Below are positions 1 through 12,326 of a DNA stretch of 64,000 nucleotides, in pieces (the stretch's first letter is position 1; every line of letters begins with the position of its first letter). The notes below the pieces were generated by a model that saw only the letters and a program-made list of their open reading frames with translations, ran no database searches and had not been told where the DNA came from. The position numbers and the translations under genes are program-made. Source of the stretch: Diplosphaera chodatii (taxonomy: Eukaryota > Chlorophyta > Trebouxiophyceae > Prasiolales > Stichococcaceae); contig JAALGY010000047.1 in NCBI GenBank assembly GCA_032358165.1, positions 186,001 to 250,000 on the forward strand, written 5' to 3'.

Positions 1-585
1 CTCCGAGACCAGGGGCCGCACAGCATGGGCACCCAGCTCCGCGGCCTTCTCCACCAGCCAGTCGGCGCGCCCGCCCTGCACGGGCGGCTCACGCCGTCTC
101 CAGCGGCGCGTGCACATGCAAATGTGTGCTCATCGCCCTGGAGACAGTCGACATGCAGGTAAGACTTGATCGCCACTGACCTTCAGCAGCCCGAAGCCCG
201 CGGTCACCTCCCACTTTGGTCCAGCCCAGGCAGCCTGCTGGCAGTAAGCATCCTCCGGGTTTGGAGGCGGCACACACTGTGTGAAGCACTGACGCTGCTC
301 AGGCACATCATCGTCACTTCTTAGCTGCATGTGCGCCACCTGTTGTGAGGCCCTCGCTGCCTCGACGCTGACCCCTTTCTTGCCGACCGCAGCAATGCGC
401 CCCAGTACCACGCCGCCGGAGCCATCGCAAAGCTCCACTGCATCACCCTCCACCAGCCGAAGCGCCTTGGACGCGTGCCTGCTCTCCTCAGCGTCTAGAT
501 CTATCAACTCCCCTGCAGCTGCTGGCAGCGGCGCTGGCACATAGAACCGCGGCGGCTGGGATGCTGCTGCTTCCTGCTCATCCAT
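1..585 (-). CDS. RsmE-family 16S rRNA (uracil-N3) methyltransferase, 3' part beyond the window
   Basis: Exons complement(join(1..75,181..234,340..585)); the start codon is at 585 and the gene runs off the left edge. RsmE enzymes methylate N3 of a conserved uridine in small-subunit rRNA using SAM. The first exon encodes the N-terminal PUA/OB-like domain (RFYVPAPLP, then ESRHASKALRL). Exons 2 and 3 join in phase to give FGLLKGGRADWLVEKAAELG, the family's K-x-R-x-x-W-hydrophobic-x-K-x-x-E-L-G signature. The 105-nt intron 235..339 has no stop and reads through in frame; removing it gives the compact spacing usual in the family, so I prefer the spliced form. The knotted SAM-binding C-terminus is not in this window. 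No clear transit peptide is visible, so plastid or mitochondrial location is only an inference. Confidence 0.82.
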
Positions 586-1447
586 AAAATTCGCAAGATC
601 AGTTCGCCAGCAGGCAAAGATCTGCAGTGCTACTCTTTTGAGGACTGGTGGTGAGATTCAAACGCATGTACTGATCCTGTGTATTAGTGCTTGCACAATT
701 GCGACAGCAGCAGCAGCATGTGTATTATCGAAGACGACTCGCTGGACATCTTGTTCACCTGAGCGTCAGCGATGGTCGCCCTGCAGACGCCTGTTTGGTG
801 TCGCTGCTGTGCAGATGACCATCTAGTGCTGCGCCGCACACCAAACAGATGCCTGACGTGAAGTCCGCCCAGGGGAGAGAATCTTCGATACAGCGTGCAA
901 GAGACGGTCATGCAGGCCGTGATGTCAACTTTTCGGATCGTCAGGTCAAGCAGTGACTGCTCGATCGTGATTGCAGGCAGGCTGGCAGGTGCACCATCGA
1001 ATGACACGCTGGCAACCGCCCAGCAGCGATAATTTGTCTGCATGCACTGCATGTGCTGTCTTTGCCACTCTCCACATGCGGATTGCACCTTGGCTTGGCT
1101 CCCATTGTCAAGCGACGTAGTAGTAGATCGCGGGCTGGATACGTAACACAGCGCACTCCTCGACGCAACGAAACAGTCTCTGCTGCACCATGGTGTGCAC
1201 TCTGGCGTCTTGCTCGATGCCAGGCACCGCCTGCAGCAGCGCAGAGCGCGCAGCTTCGGGCAGCAGAGCCTCCTGCTGCCACGCACGGGCGCCGCAGCCG
1301 CTCAGGCAGCTGCACAGCGGCAGATGGTGCCATGGAGCCGTCGCAGCGGCAGCACCGGTCACAGCCAGTCTGTGTAGGTCGCTGCACCACTCAGCACAGC
1401 GGAGGCGCGGCATGTCAGCTCGACGGCAACCAGGCGTGGTGGCCACA
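586..1447. other. Divergent intergenic region
   Basis: Space between the RsmE-type gene (-) and the small acidic protein gene (+). The overlapping open frames here are Cys/Arg/Ser-rich on both strands, as expected of GC-rich non-coding DNA. No domain was recognised. It probably holds both promoters and 5' UTRs. Confidence 0.4.
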
Positions 1448-2067
1448 ATGCCTGACCCCACCGTGCCGGAGACCGAGAAGGAGCGCTCGCCACTGGACTA
1501 TCCGCAGGTGGATGGTTGTTCAGCCCTGTCTTGCGATGATCATGCGTCTGACAGGTGACTCGCAGTTCACAGCTAGTAGGAGATACGACAGACGGCGTGC
1601 CTCTGGTGCGGCGGGCGCTGCTGACTTCCATTAGCGTGCACACCCAGGAGTGGATCACCCCCCAGCCCAGCAGGCGGCCAGACATCTTCCCAGAGTTTGA
1701 CAAGCAGGCGACGCCGATGCCGAAGCCCATGCCCGGCGACCCCGAGCTGCCAGATGAGGAGGTGAACCAGCTCACTGCTTTCTGCCTCGGGCAGCGCATG
1801 CCTCAAGTGCCGTACCGCAACGCATTGCAAGTATGGCATCCTTGCGCCACCTAGACCTGGCAAGAGCATGGAGCTGCTTGTGGGGCAAGTGCATCAAATG
1901 TCCAACCTTGAGGCTGGCGACACTTGACCTCCGCTGTGCACCAACTTGCCGGGGTGCATATGGCACAGGAGGAGGAGGAGAAGAAGAAGAAGCCCGACGA
2001 GGACCCAGAGAAGGATCCAGAGAAGGATCCCAACAAGCCCGCGCCCGACACCCCGCAAGAGGAATGA
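1448..2067 (+). CDS. Small acidic conserved protein of unknown function (90 aa)
   Basis: Exons join(1448..1507,1648..1761,1969..2067), all junctions phase 0. The protein opens MPDPTVPETEKE, has a conserved-looking core (RRPDIFPEF then PMPKPMPGDPE), and ends in a charged tail of Glu and Lys runs with a short DPEKDPEKDP repeat before the TGA. From memory, small plant proteins share an RPDIFPxF...PMPGDP core; I know no function for them. No signal peptide, membrane helix or catalytic motif is visible. The three exons reading as one protein with consistent acidic composition supports the model. The weakest junction is the first donor (CAG/GTGGAT). Confidence 0.68.
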
Positions 2068-3500
2068 TGCGCTTGGGATAGGCTTGGCGAGCGACAGTCT
2101 ATCTGAACAGGCTTCTCAGCGGTCGGCGCTGCGACACCGGCTGCTGCAATTGTAGGAACACTCGCACGCGGTGCTGTGCTGCTTGTAGTGGCTGCGGCTT
2201 ACTTGGGCGCTATACAGTGCCGTAGCATAGACATCCATGTCCACAGTGTACAGCAAAGCAGCAAGCAGGCATCACAGTTTGTGCGTGTCGCCACATCCCT
2301 GCTGCCACGACCGTCGACTGGAAAACGCAAGATGGCAGAGGTCGCTGGCATTTGCAGTGCAGGGTTGAGTATTTCTGAGCCCATCTCGGCAGGTCCATAT
2401 CTCTGTCGACATTGCGCAGACAATAACAGCTAGCCCAGCATACCTACTGCTGAATTGCTGGGAATCTCCACGTGACGGCAGGAATCTCTGTCCGCTGCAA
2501 GAAGTGGGCGCTTCTGCACACCAGCGCCCGTCCTACACCCTCAGCCATTCGCAGGCCCCAAAGTAGAGCACAACATCTGCACACAGCCAAGCTGCACGGC
2601 CAACCTGGGTGCTCATCCAGGACGCCACACGCTGCATGCACAGCTGAGCGGAAGACCTCCAGGTGTGGCTGTGTGACACTTTCGACCATCTGTATCTCGA
2701 ATCGGCAGCATCGCCCAACGACGCGGCCACCCGATCTACCGATCTAACAGCATCGTGAGCCGCTTGAACGCATGTTCGCACTCCCGATCGCGCTGGAGAG
2801 CCACGTACAGGCGAATCTCGGTTGTCACGTGGGGTGTCCAGTAGCCCGGCGTACTCGGCAGCCGTGCTCATTGTCATGATGCGCCAAGCTCGCCATAGAC
2901 ATTTGGCATATGTCTAACTGTTTGATGTGTTCAGCGCCACCTAAAGTGCTGCGCATGCGGGGCAGTCTGCTGGCGTTTCAGCATGCAATACCACAACCGC
3001 CGTGTCAGAGGCTGCAAGAGTTGCTTGCCGCCTATGTCTGGCACACAGATGGCTGAGATGTGCGCTTGCCAGCTCGATGGGGCCGGCGTCCAAGATAGAG
3101 CTTCCGTTGCAAACTGGGGCTCGAAGGGTTGTCCGGGCCATCTGTTAGGGGTCCAGAAATCCAGCGCACGGTGCCGATGTGCGCCCACTGCAGTATTCAA
3201 CGCCTGCTGATGATATCGAGACTTGTTTACTCATATGAAGCATTATTGTGGTGTGTGACACACGTCCTGACATCCCTGCATGCAGGGTGACATGGACAGC
3301 CAAATAGCCAATCGCTGTATCGACGCCAGAGGACATCGCCCAGCGACAGCCTGTGAACCTCTTGCAGTGTGTCAGCGGGTTACTGACACGGACGTGAAAC
3401 CCGAAGCATCCTTGACAGGTACTTCATCTGCATGCGCGCTGCTCTCACTGCAGAACCCATACACTTGGTCATCCAAGTAGGGCTGCCAGAGGTGTGATAC
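2068..3500. other. Intergenic region, no gene supported
   Basis: About 1.4 kb between the small acidic protein gene and SBP-box gene 1. Open frames on both strands are short, rich in Cys, Arg and Ser, and match no family I know. It likely carries the 3' end of the upstream gene and the promoter of the downstream one. Confidence 0.4.
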
Positions 3501-6430
3501 ATGACATTCTGCATAGACTTCGATCCGATGGACCGGGCACTGACTGACAATCACCGGTGCACAGGTCATGCCGTGGGCGGCATGCCAAGCCACAACAGTG
3601 GCGCTGCCGCGCTTCTGTTCAGCCCTGAAGGCTCAAGCAGCAACGGCGGTGGCCATGCAATGCCATCCAGTACGAATGAACAGGCGCAGCCAGCTGCCGA
3701 GGATAGCGCAGATGCGGCATGCAGCCAGGGAAGCGTTACTCCGGAGGCGTCAGATTTTGATGCCAACAGGGCTATCGGCCAAGAGGGCAACAGCAGCGGC
3801 AGCCGCAACGACGGCGGTCAGAACGGCGCTACAGTTGATCATCAGCAATTTCCTGAGGCAGGATTCTCCCGCAAGGACACCCCCTACGTCTGCCAGGTAA
3901 TTGCACAAGCACCACAAGGGCACGTGTCGTATCGATAGGCTGACTGTCAGTGCGCTACTTGGACCCCTGGGGACATACATTAATGGACCATGACGTAGGT
4001 GCCAGGCTGCGGGCGGGATCTGCTACGCGAGAAGGTGTACTATCGGCGCTACAGGGTGTGTCGCCCGCACGCCGCAGCGAAGGAGGTCTGCATTGCACAT
4101 CCCCTCTTGCTCCGTGTCATAACACCGCCTCCAGCAAATCCACATGCATTCTCCCACCACTTGGTAGCATGTGTGAAGCATCGTTTCTCGGGTTGCTGAT
4201 GACTTACATGCAAGAGTGCAGGTGGGAAAGCCTGGCGACAAACGCCGCTACTGCCAGCAGTGCAGCATCTTCCACTTCGTGCACGAGTTCGACGACGAGA
4301 AGCGGTGCGCATGTTCCACCCAGGTGCTGCCATCCTCGGCTGTGGGCTGACTCCTCATAATACAACGGCGAGGACCTGTCACTCGGCCACTGGCAAGCCT
4401 GCATGCTACCCACCCTGCAGGACGTGTCGCGCACGACTGCAGTGGCACAACAGCAAGCGCCGGAAGCAGACGGAGATGACGGGCGTCGCAGCCGCCAACA
4501 AACGCCCCGCTGCTGCGCAGCAGCGCAAGGTACGCTCAGGAACACTGTGATGATATACATCTGCTGCGGAACGTGAACGCATCTGCTGTACGGGTGAAGC
4601 TGGCCACGCCAGCCACATGGAGGACGCCAACAGCGAGTGACACCAGCTGACATCGAGTTTCATCCTGCAGTCCACTCGCAGCTGCAGCAGCACCCTGGAG
4701 GCCGCACTGCAGGCGGCGCAGGCAGCAGGCGCGCACAGTGCCACTGCTGAAGCAGCACCGGCGGTCCAGCAGCTGCCGAGGGCTGCAATGGCGCAGCGCT
4801 CAGTCAAACGCCGGAGCCTCGGCAAGGGCGTCGCCAACAACCCTGTGCCAAAGCCGGCTCATGCCACCCTGCTGCCCTTTGGCACCACCCCCAAAGGCCG
4901 CCGCAGCACAGCAGCATCGGCATCTGCACAGCCTTCAGCTCGTGTGTTGCCTGCAGCTCCGCCGCTTTCAGAGCTGCCTGCAGTACTACCCCTTTCCTCT
5001 GCACCTCAGCTCCAACTGGCAGAGAAACCCGGATGCTGCCAAAGCAGCGTTCCAGCAGAGCTGCTGCCGCGAGCGCTACCTGACTTCCGGCTGCTGCCGA
5101 ACCAGCTGCTCGGGACGTTCACCACTCTGTTTGCTGCACCACAGCCACCTCCCCTTTCAGCAGCAACGCAACTGCAGGCCTGCAGTGCTGGAGTTGCCGC
5201 CCCATGCGCTGCCGCTGGGCCTCTGCCGCCCCCCGGCCATGCATGGTCGGCTCCGCACCTGCCGACGCAGCAGGCTGCGGCGCAGCAGCAACAGACCGTC
5301 ACGCCGCCTCCGCAGCAGCAGCTTGCAGCAGGACCGCAGCTACCAGAACACCAGCCGCCGTCTGCGCACAGCTGCTGCAATGCAGCCGACTGGCACGCGG
5401 AGCTGCTGCAGATGCCGCTCGACTGGGACGGGCGCCTGCCCGAGGACGCGCCCGGCGCTGCAGGGCTGCCGGCGCCGCCGCTGCAGGGTGGGGCTGCGCT
5501 GCCGCCGTCGCCACAGGGTGGGCGCCCAGCCGCCGGCACGGAAGTGGCAGCGCTGCTGGCGCCAGCAGAGGCGCATGACCTGCTGGAAGCTGCGCTGCTG
5601 CCGCCGCCGCCGCCGCCAGACGTCGAGCAGCAGCTGGAAGCCGCCGCAGCCCAGTTCCCGGCCGTGGCCGCGGCCGCCGCAGCAGCCTGGGGGCTGCAGT
5701 GGCCCCCGCCCCTGGCGCAGCAAGCGTGCGGCGCCACGAATCAGCTGTCCAGCCCCGAGGAACTGCGTCACCTGCACCAGTGCACCTCCCCGCAGCCCAT
5801 GCTGCTCAGCGCCTCGGCATGCATCGAGAGGTGATCAGAGCATGCCAGGCTCGCTTCACGCGTCCCACATGCTCAGGCAACAGTATGTCCTCAAGCACTG
5901 TGCAGGGCTTGTCATGCTTGTTGCCCGGTCCGATGCTGCTGTTGTGTCCGCAGGCTCGGCAGCAACCCAACGCCGCTGCACGACTGGGGCGCCGTCCCCA
6001 TCTGCATCGAGCCCGCGCTGCCGGACCTGGCCTGGAGCCTGGCGATGCCGCTGCAGGGTGGCCATGTCATGAAGCCCGAGCCCCTGCTGCCTCTGCTTCC
6101 AGGTGTGGCTCTGAAACTCCTCGTGATCGTGGCCTACTTAGCATGTAAACCATTACTGAAGTTATGTGCTGACACTCCTCTCTGTTCCCTACTGCAGGTA
6201 CCACCTTTGCCAACCAGAAGTTGCACACTGGCGCTGCTGAGGGGCGCTTGCCAGCTGAGGACCAGCAGCAACCTGCGGCTCATTGCATGCCGGTGCAGCA
6301 GCACGTGCAGGAGAGCGCATCAGACTCCAGCACCCACTGCAGCCAGGCGATGCGGCTGCAGACAGCAGTGGCTGCGGCAGCGGCGGATGATGTGTGGGAT
6401 GGGTTGCTGCCAGATGACATCATGTTATGA
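3501..6430 (+). CDS. SBP-box transcription factor 1
   Basis: Exons join(3501..3896,3999..4085,4222..4304,4421..4529,4671..5830,5954..6102,6198..6430), all phases closing. The SBP domain (about residues 130-208) spans exons 1-4. The first zinc site is CQVPGCGRD then VCRPH (Cys3His). The second is YCQQCSIFH followed by the Cys of KRTCRARLQW (Cys2HisCys). The overlapping basic nuclear-localisation segment is HNSKRRKQTE. SBP proteins bind GTAC-core DNA in the nucleus. The rest is low complexity, rich in Pro, Gln and Ala, ending DDVWDGLLPDD, an acidic/hydrophobic patch that could be an activation segment (inference). The start at 3501 is the first in-frame ATG of the exon; 3531 is an alternative. 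The gene is convergent with SBP-box gene 2. Confidence 0.88.
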
Positions 6431-7081
6431 CCCCGCCTGCTGGGAGGATGATATGGCATGACGCACTTACATCTTACTGCTGTATTCTGCAGCGCTGCAG
6501 GGTCAAGTTGGCTGCCAATGTTCCACCGCTTAAGCGCTATCATGGGCCAAAAAACAATTCACAGTGCACGGGAGCAATACGGATACGATCTTCAATCATG
6601 CGGCCCAGAACCGTTCAGCAAACTGAAAACGCCGACTTCACGCTGCCATAGCAAAACCCGGTAGCGCCAGGCGCATGCCGATTCAAACATCAATTCATTA
6701 GTGTGCGGTGGTGCGATGTCGCATCGCTCTGCAGACTTCTGCGCAGTGCTCAGGCGCTGCGAAAACCACGGAGCTATCCTGGAGGCACCAGAATCACGCC
6801 AGGGGATTGTGCCACGTTGGTCACCATGCCTGCCGCTGCACCCAGTAGTACACATCTTGTGCTAAGACGCAGCAGCAGCGCAGCTCGAGGCATCTGCTGT
6901 GTTGTCTCCCGCCACGTCAGCGGGCCGCGGTTGCAGGGTTGGACGCCGGTCGCGGAGCTGTCCCCGCTGCACTTGCCGGCGGCTCTGCAGCACAGCACTC
7001 GAGCACTGGGTCAACAATGCTAACACGCTGGCGTGCAGCCCAGTGCTGCACTATGGTATGCGCTGCATCACCAGACGAGTT
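6431..7081. other. Convergent 3' intergenic region
   Basis: Lies between the stop codons of SBP-box genes 1 (+) and 2 (-). A TGTAA motif, the usual chlorophyte polyadenylation signal, occurs on the minus strand at 6468-6472, but it is 610 bases past the stop of gene 2. Nothing else was recognised. Confidence 0.35.
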
Positions 7082-10000
7082 TCAAGCTTTGCGCATGATG
7101 TCAGGGCACTCTGTCCCGCCTGCAACCAGGGCAACATGGGCACAGACAAGCTGCAGACACCGTGCTGTCAGCCCAGTTGGGCAGGCAGCGGGTGCGCCCA
7201 CGGCAGCGTCACGCACCCAGTCACAGCACGCGGACCTTGCACACACCCAGCAGAGCCTGGAACGTAGCATTGGGGAGCTGGAAAGCCATGTTGCTTACCC
7301 TGACCAGATGGCCATGCAGCGCCACCCATCATCTCCTGCATCAGCTCGTCGATCAGCCGCGGGTCCCCCGCCAGCACAGGGCTGCCCGGCTCCTTACTCC
7401 TGCACACAGGCGGGGTTTAGGGTTTAGCCAGAGCCACAAGTCAGATACACAGACAGCAAGGTACCGCTTGGAGGAGGTGAAGTGCAACCTGACACCTCTG
7501 TCGGTACAGCTGCAAAACTGCGAAAGTGGGCACACATAAAGCTGCCAGCTGCTGCTGCAGGGAGCCTTCTGGACCTGGGCTTCCTGTCGCCAGGCCACGC
7601 GCAGGCTGTGCAAGCAGCTGCTCATGTTGTCACACCCATGCACTGCTTGTGCATCAGCAGCATTGCTTGCATAGGGGCCTGCCACGCACCAGGTGCCATC
7701 CGGCAGCAGTGTTCGGCCTTGCGCCTGCTGTGGGGGTGGCTGCTGCGGCGCCTGCAGCGGGGCCAGCGGCGCGGCAGTCGCAGGCACCGCCGCCGCCGCC
7801 AGCGGCACATTTGAGCGGGGGGGCGCCCCGGCAGCGCCCATGTCCGCCACGCCCCACCCTGCAGCGGCCGGCTGCTGCCAGGCGGCCTGCTGCGGGCGCT
7901 GCGCCTGGGCGGCCAGGCCGGCAAAGGCTGCGCGGCCGCCCTGGAAAGGGTTCGGCTGCGCCGCCAGCTGGCGGCCCTGCAGCAATATGCACATGACATT
8001 GCCATGCAGCAGCAAGCGTGCAGGCAACATCCGTTTCAACAGCAGCAGATGCTGCCACAGCCATGACTGCCGGTGATGCAGAGTGCCGCCTGATGACACA
8101 AGTGAATGCCACTAGGGAATTTGCCACACATGTGGTGCAGTTCATATTGGGGAGTGGGCCGCCATTTGACAATCATCTGGGCAGCATGGCCAAATGCACA
8201 CCGGTTGGTCCGAGGACAGGGACTTGACAGAGGGCAGCCCAGCGTCGCGGCGCAGGCTGTCCAGCTGCGTGGCAGACAGCCGCGCCATGCTGCGGCCGCC
8301 CTGGCCATCACCGCCAGCGCCCCACCCTTGAGCGCCGCCGCCGCCGCCCAGTGGCATCTGCCCCGAGGCGTCGCTCCCAGGAACAGCGGCGCTGCCAAAG
8401 CCGCCAAAGCCTCCGCTGACCTGCATCAGGTTTCAAGCTCGTCGTCGGATGGACTGCGGGGTGCACAGTGGGCAGGAAGATGTACAGCTGCCGAATATGT
8501 ACTGCAAATGGGGACAGACCAGCAGCTGGGTGACCTCATGCTGCCATCAGAATGCACAATTAAGCTGGCATTGCCAGGGCACACTGGCAACATGACTGAG
8601 CTGTGTAGCAGCATGAGGCGCAAGGCGCCAAGACGGCCCAGCGCAGGGTGGGAAGACAGCTGCACATCATGCTCAAGTACGGAGTCAGAGCAGCGGTCCA
8701 ACCTGGACGCCAGCACCGCCATCGCCAGCGGGCAGCAGCCGGCCCGAAGCTGAGCGCACGCTGCCGCCCGGGTACAGCGACGCCAGCATGCTGCCGCCGC
8801 CGCCGACGCCAGGGTTGGACCCCATGCCACCGAGGCCGCCGCCAAAACCGCCGTGCATGCCGCTCATCGCATCGGAGCCGGCCGCGCCGGCGGCGCGCAG
8901 CTCGGCGCTGTGGCCGTCGGAAAGGCTCCGCAGCTCCTGCCCCGGAGCTGCGCCTCCGGAGGTGCCGGGCAGGCTGCTGTCACCTGGGCCGGGGCTGCCA
9001 CCGGCCTCGGCAGCGGTGGCGGCCTGACCATAGTGCACAAAGCGTGACACAAAGCGTGGTGTGACGACGTAAGTATCGGCAGGTGAGCATGCACAAGGAG
9101 GCTGCATGAAGCAGTGCACGCTGCAGGCGTGCACCGGCTGCCACGGTGCAGCGCCACTGCAGCAGCTGCTCACCACGTGTGCTGCACGGCAAAAGTTGTG
9201 CAGGCATCACAAGCCATGACAAATCACAGGTGTCCTGGTTCCCAGCGCACCTGCCGTAGTGCTGCCAGGTTGGGCATGCAGGACAGGTCTGCAAAGGCGC
9301 CGAAGCCTGTGCCGGCGAAACCGCTGCCGCCGCTCGGCTGCCGCACCTGCCAGCAGGCACCACGCTGTTGCGATGCGTGGAGGGGTGTGCCCAGAATGCG
9401 GCGCCGGTCAGTGGCCAGGGTCACAGGGCATCCCAGCAGTGGCTTTGTGCGCACATGACAGGCACATGGCGGGCGTCACAACTCAGCAGCGTTGAGCATG
9501 TAACACCACCGTGCCTCGCAGGTGCCCAATGACAAAGCCCGAGGGGGCACATGGCAGGCAGCACAAAGTGCAAGTACCAGGCAGGGGCGCAGCATGACAT
9601 AACCAGTGCCAAGGGGGGCAAAGGGTGCTGATAAAGGTGCTGATTCATAAAGGCTGGCAAACCAAGTGCAACAGGCATGCATAGTATGCAGCAGTCACCG
9701 CGGTGCAGTAATGGTGGGGTCTTGGCGCCGCTGTCAAGGGACAGAATCGGTGCAGCTACTGAACCTCCACGGCGACTCCTCAGCGCAAGGGATCACAGTT
9801 GTCGAACTCACCGAGGTGTCGATGCCAAAGGAGGTGCGGTGCACGCTGTGGGCGTCGAACGACGGCCGGTGGACGGCAGAGGGGTCGCCGCCGCCACCAA
9901 ACTGCTGCTGCGGAACGCCAAAGGACGGCCGCTGGATGGAGCCGTCGGCCTGTCCAAATGATGGCCGGTGCACCGGGCCGAAGCCGGCGTCGGCGCCAAA

Positions 10001-12326
10001 TGACGGACGCTGGATGCCGGCCTCGCCGAAGGATGGCCGGTGCACGCCGCCCGGGCCGCTGTCGGGGCGCTGCATGCCGCCGCCAAACCCGGCGTCCGCG
10101 CCGAAAGACGCCCTGTAGACGCTGGCGGCATTTGCGGCGCCAGCGTCGGCGCCGAACGACGCTCGCTGCATGCCGCCCGTGCCGCCGTCGAGCCCGAACG
10201 ACGCTCGCTGCATGCCGCCCGCGCCGCCGTCAAGCCCAAACGGAGCTCGCTGCATGCCGCCTGCACCGGGGTCCAGCCCGAATGAGGCCCGCTGCATGCC
10301 GCCTGCTCCGTTGTCCAGGCCGAAGGACGGCCGCTGCACGCTGGGGCCAGTGTCCAGGCCGAAGGACGCGCGCTTGATGCTGTCTGGCCTGTCGTCCAGA
10401 TCGATGCCCTGGTGCCCGTGGATGTCCAGGCTGCGCATGCGCTCGTTCACGCTGCCGCGGCGCTTGTTCAGCATGCGACCAGAGGGGGTGCGGATGCTGC
10501 CGGCGTCGCCACCGTCATCATACACCCCTGGCGAGAAGTCATTGCCGCCGCCGCCGCCGCCGTTGCTGCCGCCGACCCAGTGGTTGGCGCCCAGCATCGC
10601 GCCGCCGCCTAGCATGCCGGCAGCGGCCGCCATCGTGTGGCGGTTCGCGTCAAAGGGATTGGGCTGGCTGCCGATGCCGGAAACCGGGCCAGGCATGCCG
10701 CCGCCGCCGACCAGGCCGTTGCCGGTCATGTAGCCGGCGCCAGTGAGCGGGCCGCCGCCGCCAAAGCCCATGCCGAGGCTGCCGACGCTGGGCTGCAGCT
10801 GGCCCAGCTGCTGCTGCGGCGACTGGACGCCGCCCACCGGCCGCATGCTGTAGCCGTACATCGCCGCTGCGCGGCTGCTGGGCCGTCCCAGCAGCGCGCT
10901 GCATGGCGACAGCAGCAACTCAGCCAGCTACTTCCAGCAGCCGCATAGGTAGCACGGCAGCCTCGAAGCTCACACATCTCGCCATGCACTGGGGTGAGGC
11001 ATGTGATAGCTCGTGGAGGTTTATCGATGTGCAGCCGGAAGATGCTGATTCTACAAGATGCTGATCCTGCATTACAGGTGGAGTGTTGGTGCCCACTACG
11101 TACCTGGCCTCGGACAGGAAGCCTGCGGCGGCGCGGGTCAGGCTGTTAGGCGGCTCCGTGGCTCGGCGAGCCGTCTCAAGGTCGACAGCGGAGTAGCCGG
11201 CGGGGATGCCTGGTCCCGCAGGAATGCCGCCGCCGCCGTAGCCGCCCATGTACCCCCGGCCGCCAAAGGCGTTCATGCCGTAGCCCGCCAGCAGGCCCGT
11301 GGGCGGCCGCGCCAGGCCGAAGCCGCTGGCGGTTCTGATGCTGGGCAGCGCCGCCGGCGGGGAGTCTGCGCCCAGGGCGCGTGCGTCTGGGCCGCCGCCG
11401 ATGCGGTGGGAGCCGGGGGGAGCGCCGGCGTTCACGCGCACCGGCCGCGAGTTGGCCGTCGCGCTCGCGGCGGTGTTGGCCTGGCTGCGCTTGCGCCGGC
11501 GGTCGTTGTGCATCGCCAGACGCTCGCGGCAGTTCCTGTTGCAATCAATGGCAAGGCTAGCTCACCGACTGTCCCTGCACTTCTCCTTTCTGCATCCCGC
11601 CGCCCATGTCAGACGTCAGCCTGCACTTCTAACCATGGGCCTGTGGCTGGGTTGGAGGTGGCCCTGGTGCTCAGCAGTGTGCACCTGCGGTCGCCGTCGA
11701 AGGCCTCCAGGGGGTGGAAGGAGCAGCACTGCTGGCAAAAGCGCTTCTGCTCGCCGTCGATGACGACCATGGGCGAGCGCGAGTGCTCCTTGCAGCAGCG
11801 GTAGCGCCGGAAGTAGTTCTTCTCCTTCAGCAGGCTGCGCTGGCAGCCCTCCACCTGCGAATCATGTCGTCACTTGTGTGAAAAACCGCAGTGCTGATGG
11901 AAGACGAGATGCAGGGTTTCATGGGCACAAGGACGTGCAGCTTCAAATACAGGCGTCATGCCTGACACGCACCCTGCAGCTGTTCTTGCTAGACAAGGTC
12001 TTGGCTGCCGGGGCGTCACCGCCGTCAAGAGCCTGCCCTGCAGCAGCGGCCTCCTCCCCGTCTGCCGCTGTGCCATCCGCCTCCGCAGCGGCATCCGCAT
12101 CATCCCCATCTGCATCCTCTGCATCCTCGGCATCATTCTCTTCCTCCTCCTTGACGGGCGCCAGCTCGCCGGAGTGCTCCAGGGCGTCCGGCGTGCTGCG
12201 GCGGTCGGGGTTGCCAGGCACCGCTGCAGGGTTCAGGATCTGCTCGGCGGGCGCTGGCGTGGCCTGACGGTCCGCTGGCGGCGCTGCCGACCCCTGGGCG
12301 CTGGCAGGCTGCCCGCCTGCCTCCAT
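7082..12326 (-). CDS. SBP-box transcription factor 2 with repeat-rich C-terminus (about 1,025 aa)
   Basis: Exons complement(join(7082..7119,7299..7399,7690..7976,8229..8420,8703..9023,9251..9346,9812..10898,11104..11535,11685..11854,11973..12326)); every junction closes in phase. The N-terminus is acidic (runs of Glu, Asp and Ala). The SBP domain (about residues 115-195) has NSCRVEGCQRSLLKEK, then CCKEH, FCQQCCSFH, the Cys of RRNCRERLAMH, and a basic DRRRKRSQ. Unlike the other two SBP genes here, it lacks an intron after the first zinc site. The long C-terminus is Gly/Ala/Pro-rich. It contains a 14-unit R-x-S-F-G array in exon 7 from the right, two PNPF tripeptide contexts, and a helical-looking end (RLIDELMQEMM). 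The start was taken at 12326; the frame stays open upstream to 12509, so a longer N-terminus is possible. Confidence 0.85.
7413..7427 (+). repeat. Two-copy interstitial telomere-type motif (GGGTTTA)
   Basis: Two tandem copies of the plant/algal telomere heptamer plus a partial third unit. It lies inside the intron 7400-7689 of SBP-box gene 2. It is too short to call a telomere scar. Confidence 0.6.
9812..10378 (-). repeat. Coding tandem array of about 14 R-[AP]-S-F-G units
   Basis: Inside the 9812..10898 exon of SBP-box gene 2, the reading frame repeats R-A/P-S-F-G followed by a spacer such as LDGGAGGMQ or ADAGFGPVH. Units are about 10-21 residues apart. Most are intact; two are degenerate (RAPFG and RPDSG) and one has lost the Gly (RPSFD). 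The repeats are clear in translation and in the recurring GCTGCATGCCGCC-like DNA between them, so the array looks like a degenerate coding minisatellite. Confidence 0.85.

Noticed and set aside
4738..6072. A 444-residue plus-strand frame, Arg/Ser/Cys-rich
   Set aside because: It is an alternative frame over the large exon of SBP-box gene 1, whose own frame continues the DNA-binding domain in phase.
9812..10378. Regular repeats that could suggest a CRISPR array
   Set aside because: Repeats and spacers are all translated, unit length varies, and the context is a spliced eukaryotic gene.
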